DNA of 64,000 bases. Source: Calliopum simillimum. Taxonomy: Eukaryota > Arthropoda > Insecta > Diptera > Lauxaniidae. The notes beneath the pieces are model-generated. The model saw only the letters and a program-made list of their open reading frames with translations. It was not told where the DNA came from and searched no databases. The position numbers and the translations under genes are program-made. The stretch's first letter is position 1. The number at the start of each line of letters is the position of its first letter. The stretch covers positions 158,830,492 to 158,894,491 of the forward strand of contig OX638368.1 of the NCBI GenBank assembly GCA_951812925.1, written 5' to 3'. Below, one piece after another: positions 36,349-46,953 of the stretch.

Positions 36349-37645
36349 TAGTGCTGCGACATCGACCGGAAAACATCGATTTTTTGAACATCGATGTTTT
36401 CTGAATTAAACATCGATGTCTAGAAAACATCGCCAAAAAAAGATCGATTTTTGTCAACATCGATTACTTTTTTAATACGTTGAAAACTCTGACAAAATTA
36501 ATCAAATTTCTCTAAAATTTTGTTTAGAACATGGAACACTAAAATTAAATGCATATATAAATGGAAAATATTGCATATTTTTGTATTAATTTAAATATTT
36601 CACTTTAATTTTAAATAATAGCAGCCATAAAAATTTGAATATCCTTACAAATATGTAGCTAAAACTAGTAAGGGTGTAAACTTTGGCCTGGCCAAACGTT
36701 AAATACCCTACACTGCAGTATTTTTAAAATTTTGCTCATATGGGAGGCGCCACGCCCTCTTATCTGAGTTCGTCTAGCTTTAGCTCAGAGCGTGCATTTA
36801 TAGTCCTTAGTATTTGAGTGAAATTTAGCTCCTCCTAGGAGTTAAAGGAGAATACATACATACATACATCTAAAAAAAACGCGTTCAGCTTAGCGTTTTG
36901 AAGCTTTTGCTTATATGGGAGGTGCAGCGCCCTCTTCAGTTTATTTTTCAGAGCTTGCGCTTACAATTCGTAGTATATATGTATGTGTATGTCGGTTGCA
37001 TTGTCGTGAAAAATACTCCTGAAGTTGCATTTTGAATATATTTTTTGTATGGGCGGTAGGCGTGTACGTTGACCGATTTCGCTCATTTTCAATCCCACGA
37101 GCTAACTTTCACGACAGAGTCAGTGTGCCAAATTTCATTGAATTATATTGGTTAGTTTTCCTGTAAAAAAATTTCCACGCACAGCCAGCCAGCCAGCCGG
37201 ACATGGCTATATCGAGTCAGGAGGTGATGCTGATCAAGAATATATACACTTCTCTGCGTTACAAACGGAAGGACAAAGTGAATATACCCTGGGTGTAGAG
37301 TATGAGCAGTTGGCAAACAAGTTGCAAGCTACGAACAAACGAGCAAACGAACGACGGAATTCTCGAAAAGGTTCGAACAGCTATTTGCACACCCTTAATA
37401 GTAAGTAGTTCCGATTTTAAATGCGAATTGTCTAAGCAAAATTTGTGCAAACAAAACTTGTGAAAACAAAATTTGTGCAAACGAAATTTGTGAAAACAGA
37501 ATTTGTGAAAACATCGAATAAAAACATCGAGGCAAAAAATCGATTTTGCAAAAAAATCGAACTTTAAACATCGATGTTAAAAACAGTCGATTTTCTTGCA
37601 AAACATCGATGTTTCATCAACATCGATGTCGATGTCGCAGCACTA
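36349..37645. mobile_element. hAT-superfamily non-autonomous element with intact 8-bp target duplication
   Basis: The ends TAGTGCTGCGACATCGAC and GTCGATGTCGCAGCACTA are exact inverted repeats, flanked by the identical 8-mer ATATAATC (36,341-36,348 and 37,646-37,653). An 8-bp duplication and a TAGTG-type end are hAT hallmarks. Both subterminal regions are packed with ACATCGAT words, likely transposase-binding sites. There is no transposase: the centre is taken by a DINE-like copy. The exact duplication suggests the hAT insertion is not very old. Confidence 0.88.
36662..37303 (+). mobile_element. DINE-1-like element nested in the hAT element
   Basis: It begins ACTAGTAAGGGTGTAAAC, TTTGGCCTGGCCAAA and ends CTGGGTGTAGAGTAT, with two to three subunits between, a short (CCAG)n run and GGACATGGCTATATCGAG. 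It is shorter than the copy at 33.6 kb by one to two subunits and the ATATCTGCCACGCC part of the tail. Confidence 0.75.
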
Positions 37646-37974
37646 ATATAATCATTTCATACGAACTAACTAACTAAAAAGAAGTGGCAATAACTTTGCA
37701 CGCTCTTCTCTCTCATAATTTCTGAAACTTTCCTTCTGGCGAAAAGTGAGAGGCCATGTTTTATAATGTAACTATTATTTATTCTGTAAAGCAGAACACG
37801 GTGGTTTTAAAAAAATTTCAACTTTTTGAAATACCACCCGCGATTTTTTTCGGGGATAGTGTTGGGGGACCCTTCTAGTATCAGAATCCGGGATCCGCGA
37901 AATCGAACGTCCAGCCGTTTTTTTTTTTTTCGACATTTTAGTTTTTTTAACGATTTTTGAGAATGTCTCGGATT

Positions 37975-38020
37975 TATATACATATTATGTACACATATAT
38001 ATGTATGTACGTACATATAT

Positions 38021-38052
<32 letters not shown>

Positions 38053-38075
38053 ACATACATGCATACATACATATA
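37975..38075. repeat. TA/CATA-rich simple repeat in the left arm
   Basis: Alternating TACATA and TATATG runs that can fold on themselves. The matching part of the right arm is where the foreign insert sits. Confidence 0.75.
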
Positions 38076-39428
38076 AAAGGTATCGTTTCCGCACCATTTA
38101 TTTTTAAAAAAAATCGGTTTTTTCGTATATAAAAAAACACAAACAAAAACCGGATACAGCAATAGTCACTCCAGATGTGATTTTTGATGCTTAATCCGAA
38201 TCCGGTCTTAGAATTGCTCTATTACTTCTGGACTTTGAGATATCCCTACATATATGTATAAAGGACACCACTTTTTTTTCCTATTTTTGAAGTTATATAA
38301 CAAGATAAGATCATATTATGCCGTAAAATCTGGTATGACAGTTAATAGCCCTAGTTTTTTTCTTGAAAACTCAATCAAACCGATAACGATACCTTCTTTT
38401 TTTGTCGGAGATATCTTTACCTAAAAAGTTAAAAAAGTGCAAAAACACGATTTTTGGCTGTATTGGATGTTATATGCAGGACACACAAAATTCTTCTGTG
38501 AATTTCTATTACCAGAAGCATTTAGTACTTTCTTTTGGCTTTCAATTGAGCTATTAAATGTTCATCTGCAATATTCCTCTACAAAGTTATGACCATTTAA
38601 AAATTACATTATGAAGTGCAAACTCACAGGGGTGCCACTAAAATATAGTGTACGAGTATTTCTTATATACGTATTGCTGCAACATGTCGTCTTAAAATAG
38701 TCATAACTTTTAAGAAAACTATTACAAGAGACCACATGTTAGCTCATTTTGAAGATAAAGAATGGTTTTAAATGTGTCGGTTAGTAAAAAATAGCAGACG
38801 AGTTTCGTCCGTACTGTATACAACCTCAAATATAGCCGAAAACCGAGATTTTTCACTTTGAGTTTCATGGTGTGATTTTAAAGTTAACATAACTTTGCAG
38901 AGAAATATTGCAGATAAACATTTGATAGCTCAATTGAAAGCCAAAAGAAAGTACTAAATGCTTCTGGTAATAGAAATTCACAGAAGAATTTTGTGTGTCC
39001 TGCATATAACATCCAATATAGCCAAAAATCGTGTTTTTGCACTTTTTTAACTTTTTAGGTAAAGATATCTCCGACAAAAAAAGAAGGTATCGTTATCGGT
39101 TTGATTGAGTTTTCAAGAAAAAAACTAGAGCTATTAACTGTCATACCAGATTTTACGGCATAATATTATCTTATCTTGTTATATAACTTCAAAAATAGGA
39201 AAAAAAGTGGTGTCCTTTATACATATATGTAAGGATATCTCAAAGTCCAGAAGCAATAGAGCAATTCTAAGACCGGATTCGGATTAAGCATCAAAAATCA
39301 CATCTGGAGTGACTATTGCTGTATCCGGTTTTTGTTTGTGTTTTTTTATATACGAAAAAACCGATTTTTTTTTTAAATAAATGGTGCGGAAACGATACCT
39401 TTTATATGTATGTATGCATGTATGTATT

Positions 39429-41002
39429 ATTTGTCCCGTACAAACACAATATTTATTTTATTAAGATTTCTATTAATTCTTTTCTAATATTGTTGAAAAA
39501 ACTCTTTAAAAATTATCGATATGGGTACGGTCACCGTTGGTTACTGCTTTGCTATGAACTAAAAGTCTCAGGGGGCTTTATTATGTGTATGCACTTAAGA
39601 AATTCTGACTGCTATAAATAAAATGAAATGGTGTTCATATAAGGCCGTTCAAGTATAACGTAAGCATATTTAGGTGGGGAGTGGTTCAAGATTTGCTTAT
39701 TGTTGCTTATACAGGAGGAGAGGTCGATAAAATTCTTACGTAAGACAAAAAATATTTAAATTAAAGTCTAACTTTAGCCCTTAAAATTGATTTAAAGTGT
39801 CAAGGATTTTTTCAATTTCCGTATGACCGCTATTGCTTTAATTATAAAAATAATTTAGTTCCTGAATTCTTGTTCGTATTTGAAATCTGCTTACGTTTAA
39901 TCATAAGAGAGGGGTTCGTGTTCACGATTTGTTAAATTTTGCTTATATCATTGAAAATCTGCTTACGTAATGCTTAACCAGCATCTATGTAACTTATGAA
40001 CATATCCCAAAGGCGTGGTTCACGGAGTTGGTGGTAATGTGAAACGACTTGTAAGTCAAAAAGGTCGAAGTCAAAGAGAAGGTGCCGTAGTCAAAAACGC
40101 AAAAGATTTCGCGACACTAGCAGCCACTGTAGTACCCTCTACGAAAATTTTTTTCATTTCTGAATCAGATATAGCTTAAAAAATTAAAAATGTTCATCCA
40201 TGAGCCTATCCCAGGAATATCAAAAGTTCATTAAATTTCAGTTAATGGCCATCAAGTAACATGCAAAAAACACGCTTGGGGTAATCTAAGTGTTATATTT
40301 TCATTTAAAAAATGATTTAAGACTAATTAAATATACATGTATTTCGTACGAGTCCCGTACAAACAAAAATGTCCCGTACAAACAATTTAATTTTTATTTA
40401 ATAACTCTCATTTAAATAAATATTTTTTCAAACTTTTATTGTTTTATTATACCTTGACCCTTAGTCTATCCAAAAATATTTTTGCTAATTTTTAAAGCTT
40501 ATTAATTTCGCTAAAAACTTGCTACAAAGTCAAAAATTGGAAAGTATGGTAGATTTGGGCTGTCCCGTACAAACGAACTTCTTTTCTTATTAATTACTCA
40601 CTATCTATAAATATTATTAAGAACAAATAATTGGTTTTAATAGGTCTATATCACACAAAATAAATGTACTAGATGCTTTTTTTGATAACATTCTGGTTTG
40701 TCTTTAATTTAACTTTTAAACTCAAAAAATGCGTACGATTTGTCCCGTACCAACTTTGGAATGCTCCAATTAAATCTTTACACTTTTCGTTTTAACTTAA
40801 CAAATTGCTTTTCTTTTCTTTGAGTTAATTTACTTTACTTGTCTCTACTTTACGTTACTTCACTTTACGATCTTTATGACTTCTTAGCTTGCTATTCTCA
40901 TAACGACTGTTTTCTGACTTTTCATCTCTCTTACAATGAGCTTAGCTTAGCAAGAAAATAGTAGTAAAAATTACTACACTCTGCAAAATAAAATACAAAA
41001 AT
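39429..41002 (+). repeat. Insert with repeated word TGTCCCGTACAAAC
   Basis: This 1.57 kb interrupts the right arm of the foldback between GCATGTATGTAT and TACATATATATGTG. The 13-base word GTCCCGTACAAAC occurs at about 39,432, 40,352, 40,371 and 40,562, and once with a change at 40,742; the last three spacings are about 190 and 180 bases. The sequence between is diverged AT-rich DNA. A second pattern, GCTTACGTAA-type words at about 39,660, 39,737, 39,890 and 39,972, bounds a piece of 320 bases that may be its own insertion. Confidence 0.6.
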
Positions 41003-41440
41003 ACTACATATATATGTGTACATAATATGTATATAAATCCGAGACATTCTCAAAAATCGTTAAAAAAACTAAAATGTCGAAAAAAAAAAACGGCTGGACG
41101 TTCGATTTCGCGGTTCCCGGATTCTGATACTAGAAGGGTCCCCTAACACTATCCCCGAAAAAAATCGCGGGTGGTATTTCAAAAAGTTGAAATTTTTTAA
41201 AAACCACCGTGAGAACATATTGAAAAAATTATGGTTCCTTGAATAAAGTACTGGTAAAGGAACTATTTTAGAACTACAAAGAAAAGTTCCGAAAAACTCG
41301 AACAAAGTCAAGAAATATTCAAAAAGTCATTGAGCGTTAAAAATTCCGTAAAAAGATATGTACTCTGTATTAGAAAAGTCCGTAAAATTTTAAAACGTAA
41401 ATCAAGCGTATTTATAGCTGTTAAAACTCCGCTATATATA

Positions 41441-41749
41441 TTTCTGGCCTAGGCAACACTAATATCAAAAGCTAAAATCTGGCAACACCACAACGTTTTG
41501 ACGTACGACCATCATTTGTGTTGTTTACAGTGACTTGAAAAAATCAATTAAGCAAAAATATGGAATTAACTCGTGAACATTACGATGTGGATTATCACGA
41601 CAAAAGTGCATCGATGAACTTAAATCTTTGTATGGCGATGAAGCACCATCGCTCGCTCAAATAGCACTTGTATATGCTAAAAAATGTCAAACTTTATTAT
41701 GGTTTTGCCAGATTTTAGCTATTGACATTAGTGTTGCCTAGGCCAGAAA
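41441..41749 (+). mobile_element. Internally deleted mariner with N-terminal transposase remnant
   Basis: Terminal repeats of about 48 bases (starting TTTCTGGCCTAGGCAACA) with four mismatches are flanked by TA on both sides (41,439-41,440 and 41,750-41,751), the mariner target duplication. Inside, from ATG at 41,561, the plus strand reads MELTREHYDV; after a frame change it reads CIDELKSLYGDEAPS. This is the start of a mariner transposase DNA-binding domain. Everything from there to the catalytic core is deleted. It could only move if a full-length relative supplied the enzyme. Confidence 0.85.
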
Positions 41750-41859
41750 TACGCCATAGGGCGGTGCATCTTCAATTATATTAAACCAACGAATGTAAAT
41801 TGTCCCAATCAAATATGTAAATGTACTAAATCTCATCTTTGTGAGTTAGATAAGACATT

Positions 41860-42075
41860 TTTTTTAAGGGCGTGGCACCGTGGGAATGTTTTGCAAAGTT
41901 AAAAAAAATTTCTTTTTTTAAATTTTTCAAAAAAAAAGTTTAAAAAATTCCAAAAAAAATTCTCCTGTATTTCTTGTACGATTCTAAGCATTTAATGCCT
42001 AGTACACTTTTTTCGTAAGATGCCTCACTCTTAAGTAAGCAAAGAGTTTTGCCTGTCGCGGGCGTTCAAAGCCAA
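41860..42075. repeat. Single-arm copy of the 16.5 kb foldback family, reversed
   Basis: TGTACGATTCTAAGCATTTA, TGCCTAGTACACTTTTTTCG and a CACTCTTAAGTAAGC segment follow the right-arm order of the 16.5 kb element. Confidence 0.45.
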
Positions 42076-42143
42076 AAACTCTCATCTAGCGACCGAATCC
42101 CATGTTGAGCCTTACATCATTTTAAAGCTTATAAATTATGCTA

Positions 42144-43018
42144 TAATTGAGGGGCTTAGAAGCAAAGGGGTACAAGTAACAAAAAGTAAATTTTGAGTAA
42201 AATATAGTTAAAGTTAACGTTGCTTCATAAATTGCAGAGTGAGTTAAAAAATAAAATATTGCGCGTCAAATAACATTTAAAGTTTGCTCCATCTAATGTT
42301 TTTTTCAAATTTTTTCTATGAGTCCCCCTTTAAAAGTTATTAGTATTTCAGTGAAAGCCTACACCATTTTATTCAAATTTTTTTTTTTGTAGTAAAAATG
42401 GAGTAAAGTTAGCACCGTGTAGCAACTAACATAGCAAAAGAAAAAACTAAGTACCATAACTCTAAGAATTCTTTAAACGTTCTCTGTTAAAGGTATTTTT
42501 TAAAATTTTTATAGAGGTCCGCTTTTAAAAGTTATTAGTATTTTACTGAAAGCCTACCGCACTCGTTACTTTTCATTTCAAAACGAAAATATTTTATTCA
42601 ATATTTTAAACTCGTTTAGAAGCAAAGGGGTACAAGTGCGGTAGACTTTCACTAAAGTACTAATAACTTTTATAAACAGACCTCTAGAAAAATTTTAAAA
42701 AATACCTTAAAAAGGGAATTTGTCAAGGATTCTTAAAATTGTGGTATTTAATTTTTTCTTAACCTATGTTAGATGTTACGCTGCGCTAACTTTGCTTCTT
42801 ATTTACAAGAAAAAAATTTTTTGAATTTTGTTTTAAAGCAAAACTATAATTTTGTGAACTGGCTTACCTTAATGAGGCTCTATAGAGGCGTAGGAACTCA
42901 AAAGCTTAGGTAATGTTTGTTTCATATATAAAGCAAAGCTTCCACTACCTATTCTCATACTTAACTCAATTTTTCGTAATTTGTCACTTGTACCCCTTTG
43001 CTTCTAACCCCCTCAATT
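42144..43018. mobile_element. 875-bp foldback with AGAAGCAAAGGGGTACAAGT ends
   Basis: The ends TTGAGGGGCTTAGAAGCAA / AGGGGTACAAGT are mirrored at 42,985-43,018. The same TAGAAGCAAAGGGGTACAAG word occurs again in the middle (42,607-42,630). An inner palindrome pairs about 42,370-42,570 with 42,630-42,840 (AGTTATTAGTATTTTACTGA, ATACCTTTAACAG). So two palindromes share one end word. No protein frame. Confidence 0.78.
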
Positions 43019-43538
43019 TAAAGTGCTTTCAACATAAATTTAGAGGGAGTTTTTTAAGAAAAAATTTAAAAGTATGTTAAAATTTTTCACCAAGCAATAT
43101 TTTTTTATAAAAAGAACACTTAAAAATAAATTGGACCAGTTAGTTACTAACATATATCAATTTACAAACTTTGGTGTAAGCTTTAAGTTTTTGAAAAAAC
43201 ACCCTTTTCATGAAAACTAAACTAAAAACGCCAACTTGAACACCCTGTATTTTAACAACAAATGATACTAGAACCAAATCCTCCCGGATTGTTTTTCTTG
43301 CACGCCGGATTTACCATATTGCCCAAAAAAAAATTTTCACCTGTTACGCTTGGCGTGTTTTGCTTCATACATAAATTTTCACGGTGATTAGTCCAACCGT
43401 TTGGGAGTGTATAAGGAACATACTTACAAAGGTTCATTTATATACATACATATGGATATATTTATAGATTTTTATAATCCAACAATAAAGATGTCGGCTC
43501 ATGAAAAAAATTCTCTTTGCAATTTAAAAAAAACTTAC
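43019..43538. other. Intron-like DNA downstream of the ADAM exon
   Basis: No ADAM-like continuation was found. GAACACCCTGTATTTTA at 43,238 resembles a Tc1/mariner terminus but no partner was seen. The 61-codon minus-strand frame at 43,252-43,437 has no recognised similarity. Confidence 0.4.
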
Positions 43539-43660
43539 CTTCTAATGAGCCTGTATATATCCTTGAGATATCATAATCCATTGGTCCCAGTGTGTTTTCG
43601 ATTTCGACATCACCGGCAAAAACTGATAATGGATCCTGACGCAAAACCAGACGAAACTCT
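43539..43660 (-). CDS. Internal exon of an ADAM10/Kuzbanian-family metalloprotease (prodomain)
   Basis: This is the one convincing host-gene exon. On the minus strand a pyrimidine-rich tract ends in TTTGCAG, followed by 122 bases with a single open frame, then a textbook donor (AAG then GTAAGT, at 43,538-43,533). The frame enters with one base of a split codon and leaves with one base (GAA G). The 40 whole codons read EFRLVLRQDP, a stretch with VFAGDVEIEN, then GPMDYDISRIYTGSLE. The last part matches the ADAM10 prodomain, where human ADAM10 has LDYDTSHIYTG. ADAM10/Kuzbanian proteins are membrane-bound sheddases that cleave Notch and other surface proteins; the prodomain keeps the enzyme latent. 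Flies have two such genes, kuzbanian and kuzbanian-like, and this exon alone does not tell them apart. Upstream exons should lie at higher coordinates and the protease domain at lower ones; none was found, so flanking introns are probably many kilobases and full of transposons. Confidence 0.86.
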
Positions 43661-45528
43661 CTGCAAAAAAAAAAGAGAACAAAAACCAAGAATAAATTTT
43701 TCAACAACACAAAAGTTGTCAGCGCAACAGATTGTTACAGTTTATGTATTGTATGTAGTTATAAGTATTTAGTAACAAGAAAATTGTCAGTCCCAATGAA
43801 TAGAGGAAGAACAACATACTGACACCTATCAAAAACACACATCAACAACAGTGACAGTGTGTCAGAGGTAAGCAAAATATTATCTTAAGCTGTATGTAAT
43901 CTCCGAAGAAATAGGTACAACAACACCTTTTAACAAGTACAATAATTTCCAAATAAAAACTGAATTACAATTCTTTGAAAACTTGTGTTGATATCTTGCT
44001 AACGAGATAGATAGAACAATGTGCATTAGGCTGGGTCGGTCTTAACATAGAAAAAAGTTTGCAACCACTCTAAAAACAGTTTTTTGGTATTTTTTCCTCA
44101 ACTTCGGCAGGTAAAGTCCGATGCATACAAATTATATATCATTATTAAGAACACTATTAGAACAAAAATTTGTTTTCATTACTTTTGAACTTCCGAGGTC
44201 ACATTTTTTTAGTAAATGCAATATTTTCCTTATAAAATTAAATTCTTTGAGAATATGTTGACATCAAAGGACACGAGGGAAAAACATTAAGTAACTCCTA
44301 ATAACTCTTTGTTAGCAATTCCTTTCAGTAAAATACAAATCTGCTTTATACAGAATCAAAGCAATTAACTTTTCCCTTTCAAATTGATGTATTAATTTCA
44401 TTAAAGTTGAATAGAACTATCTACTATGTGGGAAGTCAATATCGCTTACAACAAAACAAAAGCTAAAAACAATCACTGAACAAAGTACCGGATGGAACAT
44501 TCAACAGGTTTCCATCTTTTCATTTTTAATTAACGTTTTAAATTTTGCACAATTATTCAATTTAATTTATCAATAATGGAAGATAAAAAGTGCTGGATCT
44601 CATTGTTTTAGTGCTTGCGACATTTACATACAAATGTAAGGCAACAATAAGCTTAAATTGCATATTTGCAGGCATAGATATCAATATCAATAGCTTTTGC
44701 TATTTGCTCAAAGTTCATGAAGAACAAAATTTGCTATAAGAACCGGTCTGCAAAAACAATAAATGTCTAAAAACAAGTGTTAATCCCCATTTGTGTATGA
44801 TAATATCATTGAAAAGTTTTAGTATTTACAAGCGCCTATAAGTATGCAATTTATATGCTCTACATTAATTTTCATAGTCAAAAAGATGCATATCTCTCTC
44901 TCTTTTTTTACATTAAAAGGGTACTTTCCAAAGTGTTATAAATGTCAGCAGCCCCTTAGCAATTTAAGCAGACACACTTACAAGCGCACACACAATTTAA
45001 GCACTTACACGAATGCACAGCCATACCTATGTACATACACTACGTAAAATGTGCACACACTTTTGCAATGCATACAAAGATGTGTTGGAAATTGCACACC
45101 TTAGGGGTGTTAAATGCAAGATTTACTTAAAAAAGAAAAAAAGATATCGCAAAGTGCAATGAAAGAAATAACGTTTGAAGGACGATTTTATCGATAAGAT
45201 TTGAAGAAAAGCGAAAAGTACTTTTTTTTAATAAAAATTGAAAATGATGGCACATAAAAATGAGGTCAACTTTGGCTGTAACATTTATACCAAAGGAAAT
45301 AAATATAAAGAGTATACTGCCACTCGAACTTTTACACTTCAATATACGTTGATATTGCTATTGCAGAGGGTAATCCCATTTTCAAACTCTTAAATTTATT
45401 ATTTCATTTTCTAGGGGCAAATTGTCGGTATCCTCAATATTATTGGCAATCATCCATAAAAAAATTTCGCCGCGAACCGCCCATTTTGAAAACTCGTTTG
45501 ATTTTTAATGAGCAAAATTAGTCTTGGT
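43661..45528. other. Intron-like DNA upstream of the ADAM exon
   Basis: Begins with the acceptor tract of the exon. The rest is AT-rich, with a CA/TA-rich patch at 44,965-45,060, and no further exon was recognised. Confidence 0.5.
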
Positions 45529-45925
45529 CTTGAGTCTTAGTCTTGGTCTGGGTAATTTTTCGAGACCAAGACGCTGATATAATTTCAAGACTAAGATCAG
45601 GACTCCTATGTTCTTGATCTTTGTGACGATAATCATTAAGACCAATACTTCTTTTCAGTCTTGGCAATTTTTAGTTAACAGGTGTGCCACGCCCCTTTCA
45701 AGCATAAAATCATCTCCCAAATTGAAATTTGGTATATTAAAACTCAATTGCTCTATAAAAATAAGATTTGGAAATTTTGAACACTCAACAATTTTAAGAA
45801 ATTTATTCAAGACTAAGGTCGAGACCAAGACTTGATACCCACGATCAAGACCAAGACTCAATATCAAAACTAAGACCAAAACTCAATGTACAAGACCAAG
45901 ATCAAGACTGATATGGTAAGTTCTT
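45529..45925. repeat. Inverted hexamer arrays (GTCTTG / CAAGAC)
   Basis: 45,529-45,562 is built of GTCTTG-type hexamers. At 45,569-45,600 it flips to CAAGAC type. From 45,808 to 45,925 there are about twelve further CAAGAC/AAGACC hexamers. A spacer of some 150 bases holds GGTGTGCCACGCCCC. The two strands can pair into a long stem. Confidence 0.75.
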
Positions 45926-45954
45926 TGTCGTGGTTTGCCCATGACTAAAAAGTT

Positions 45955-46480
45955 TTTGGCATTTATCGTCTTTGGTGACCCCTAAAGGAATTGTTTGTAG
46001 AATATTTCTGTTGAATATATGAACCCACTATGGTTTTCTTTAAAAAAGTGGCCAAAAAGACCACATTAAAACAGAATATAATGGGTTGAGATATTTTATC
46101 AGAGTGTGTGATGTGTGATTTCATTTTGACCTTGGGACTTATAGTACGGTAGGGTGGAAGTTGAAAAATACTTTACTCTTGAGGATTTCAGTCAAAAACA
46201 ACCATTTATGGTTGATGTTAAGTTTAGAATAATATTCTTTATATGCTTCGAATTAAAATTTGAGATATTTCACAACTGATTCCGAACACTTTGAAGACCG
46301 CACTAAAATTCAGACCGTATTAATCCCTGGTTTTGCATACTGGAAAATTCTAAAACTATATTTTGAAAAAATCTTTTTTTCTGAAAATCATAACGAAATT
46401 ACGAAAGAAACATACTTAATGATATACTAACCCATTTTATCCTGTTTTTATGGGTCTTTTTGACCCCTTTTCACAAAAAC
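45955..46480 (+). mobile_element. Repeat family with GGGTCAAAAAGACCCATAA, copy 2, with inverted ends
   Basis: GTCTTTGGTGACCCC, GTGGCCAAAAAGACCACATT, TATAATGGGTTGAG and TTTCATTTTGACCTTGG match 20,040-20,460. Here a mirrored end is present as well: ACCCATTTTATCCTG, TTATGGGTCTTTTTGACCCC at 46,434-46,470. So the family has inverted termini about 400 bases apart. Confidence 0.65.
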
Positions 46481-46520
46481 TGTGCCTTCGGCATCAATGC
46501 CAGATCAATTGTTTTGCAGA

Positions 46521-46682
46521 CTAAGCCGACTTTAAGGCGTTATTTCTAGCCCTTGTTGACATTGCTCTTTTGCCAAGCATGAATTTTTTATACCAATCCA
46601 TGCCAGTCATCTGCTCCTCGGTCCACTTGTCTGGAAACTCAATACCGAGATTTTTTGCAAAGTGGTATGCCACCTTACTACC
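46521..46682 (-). pseudogene. Fragment of a CENP-B/pogo-type transposase DNA-binding domain
   Basis: Between two stops on the minus strand the frame reads VAYHFAKNLGIEFPDKW, then EEQMTGMDWYKKFM and KRAMSTRARNNALKSA. The order A..FA....I..P..W....M.G.DW...FM, followed by an S.R....N..LK.A stretch, is that of the HTH-CENPB domain in pogo/Tigger transposases and their domesticated relatives. No catalytic DDE part follows in the next few hundred bases, so it is a partial, decayed copy or an isolated exon. It lies 270 bases beyond the frame at 46,954-47,160 and shares with it the word AGTTCGGG(C/T)GTGGGCACCCCC nearby. Confidence 0.55.
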
Positions 46683-46953
46683 TCACCCACACCCAGCATA
46701 CGCATTAAATACAAAAAAAAAAGGGGGTGCCCACGCCCGAACTAATTCGCGGCCCACATTTGACTTTGACAGCCACTTTGAAAAGCAATAAGCACATTGT
46801 GGTGTGTGAACATTTTGGTTGCATTCGGTTTTGAATCACAAAATATAATAAATATACTGCATAAATATAGACTGCATTCAGCTTTTCGATTGATTCACTA
46901 CGATTTATCGCAATTGGAAAAAGATTGAAAAAATCTTTTGTCTTGACTTTCAC

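Larger units (their letters stand above)
37797..41211. mobile_element. 3.4 kb foldback element with a foreign insert in its right arm
   Basis: The ends CACGGTGGTTTT / AAAACCACCGTG are mirrored and the match continues for about 190 bases, including ACCACCCGCGATTTTTTTCG and ACGTCCAGCCG. AGAA flanks both ends and may be a 4-bp target duplication. An inner mirror pairs 38,035-38,617 with 38,867-39,428 at about 95% identity (GGTATCGTTTCCGCACCATT, AATCCGAATCCGGTC, ACCAGAAGCATTTAGTAC). The right arm is split by 39,429-41,002. No transposase frame; the twin 60-100 codon ORFs are arm readings. Confidence 0.85.

Noticed and set aside
37807..39621. Twin frames starting MLYPVFVCVFLYTKKP on opposite strands
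   Set aside because: They are the two arms of the same palindrome read from each strand.
43252..43437. 61-codon minus-strand frame close to the ADAM exon
   Set aside because: I tested it as the next ADAM exon; it lacks ADAM10-like residues and splice sites in the right phase.
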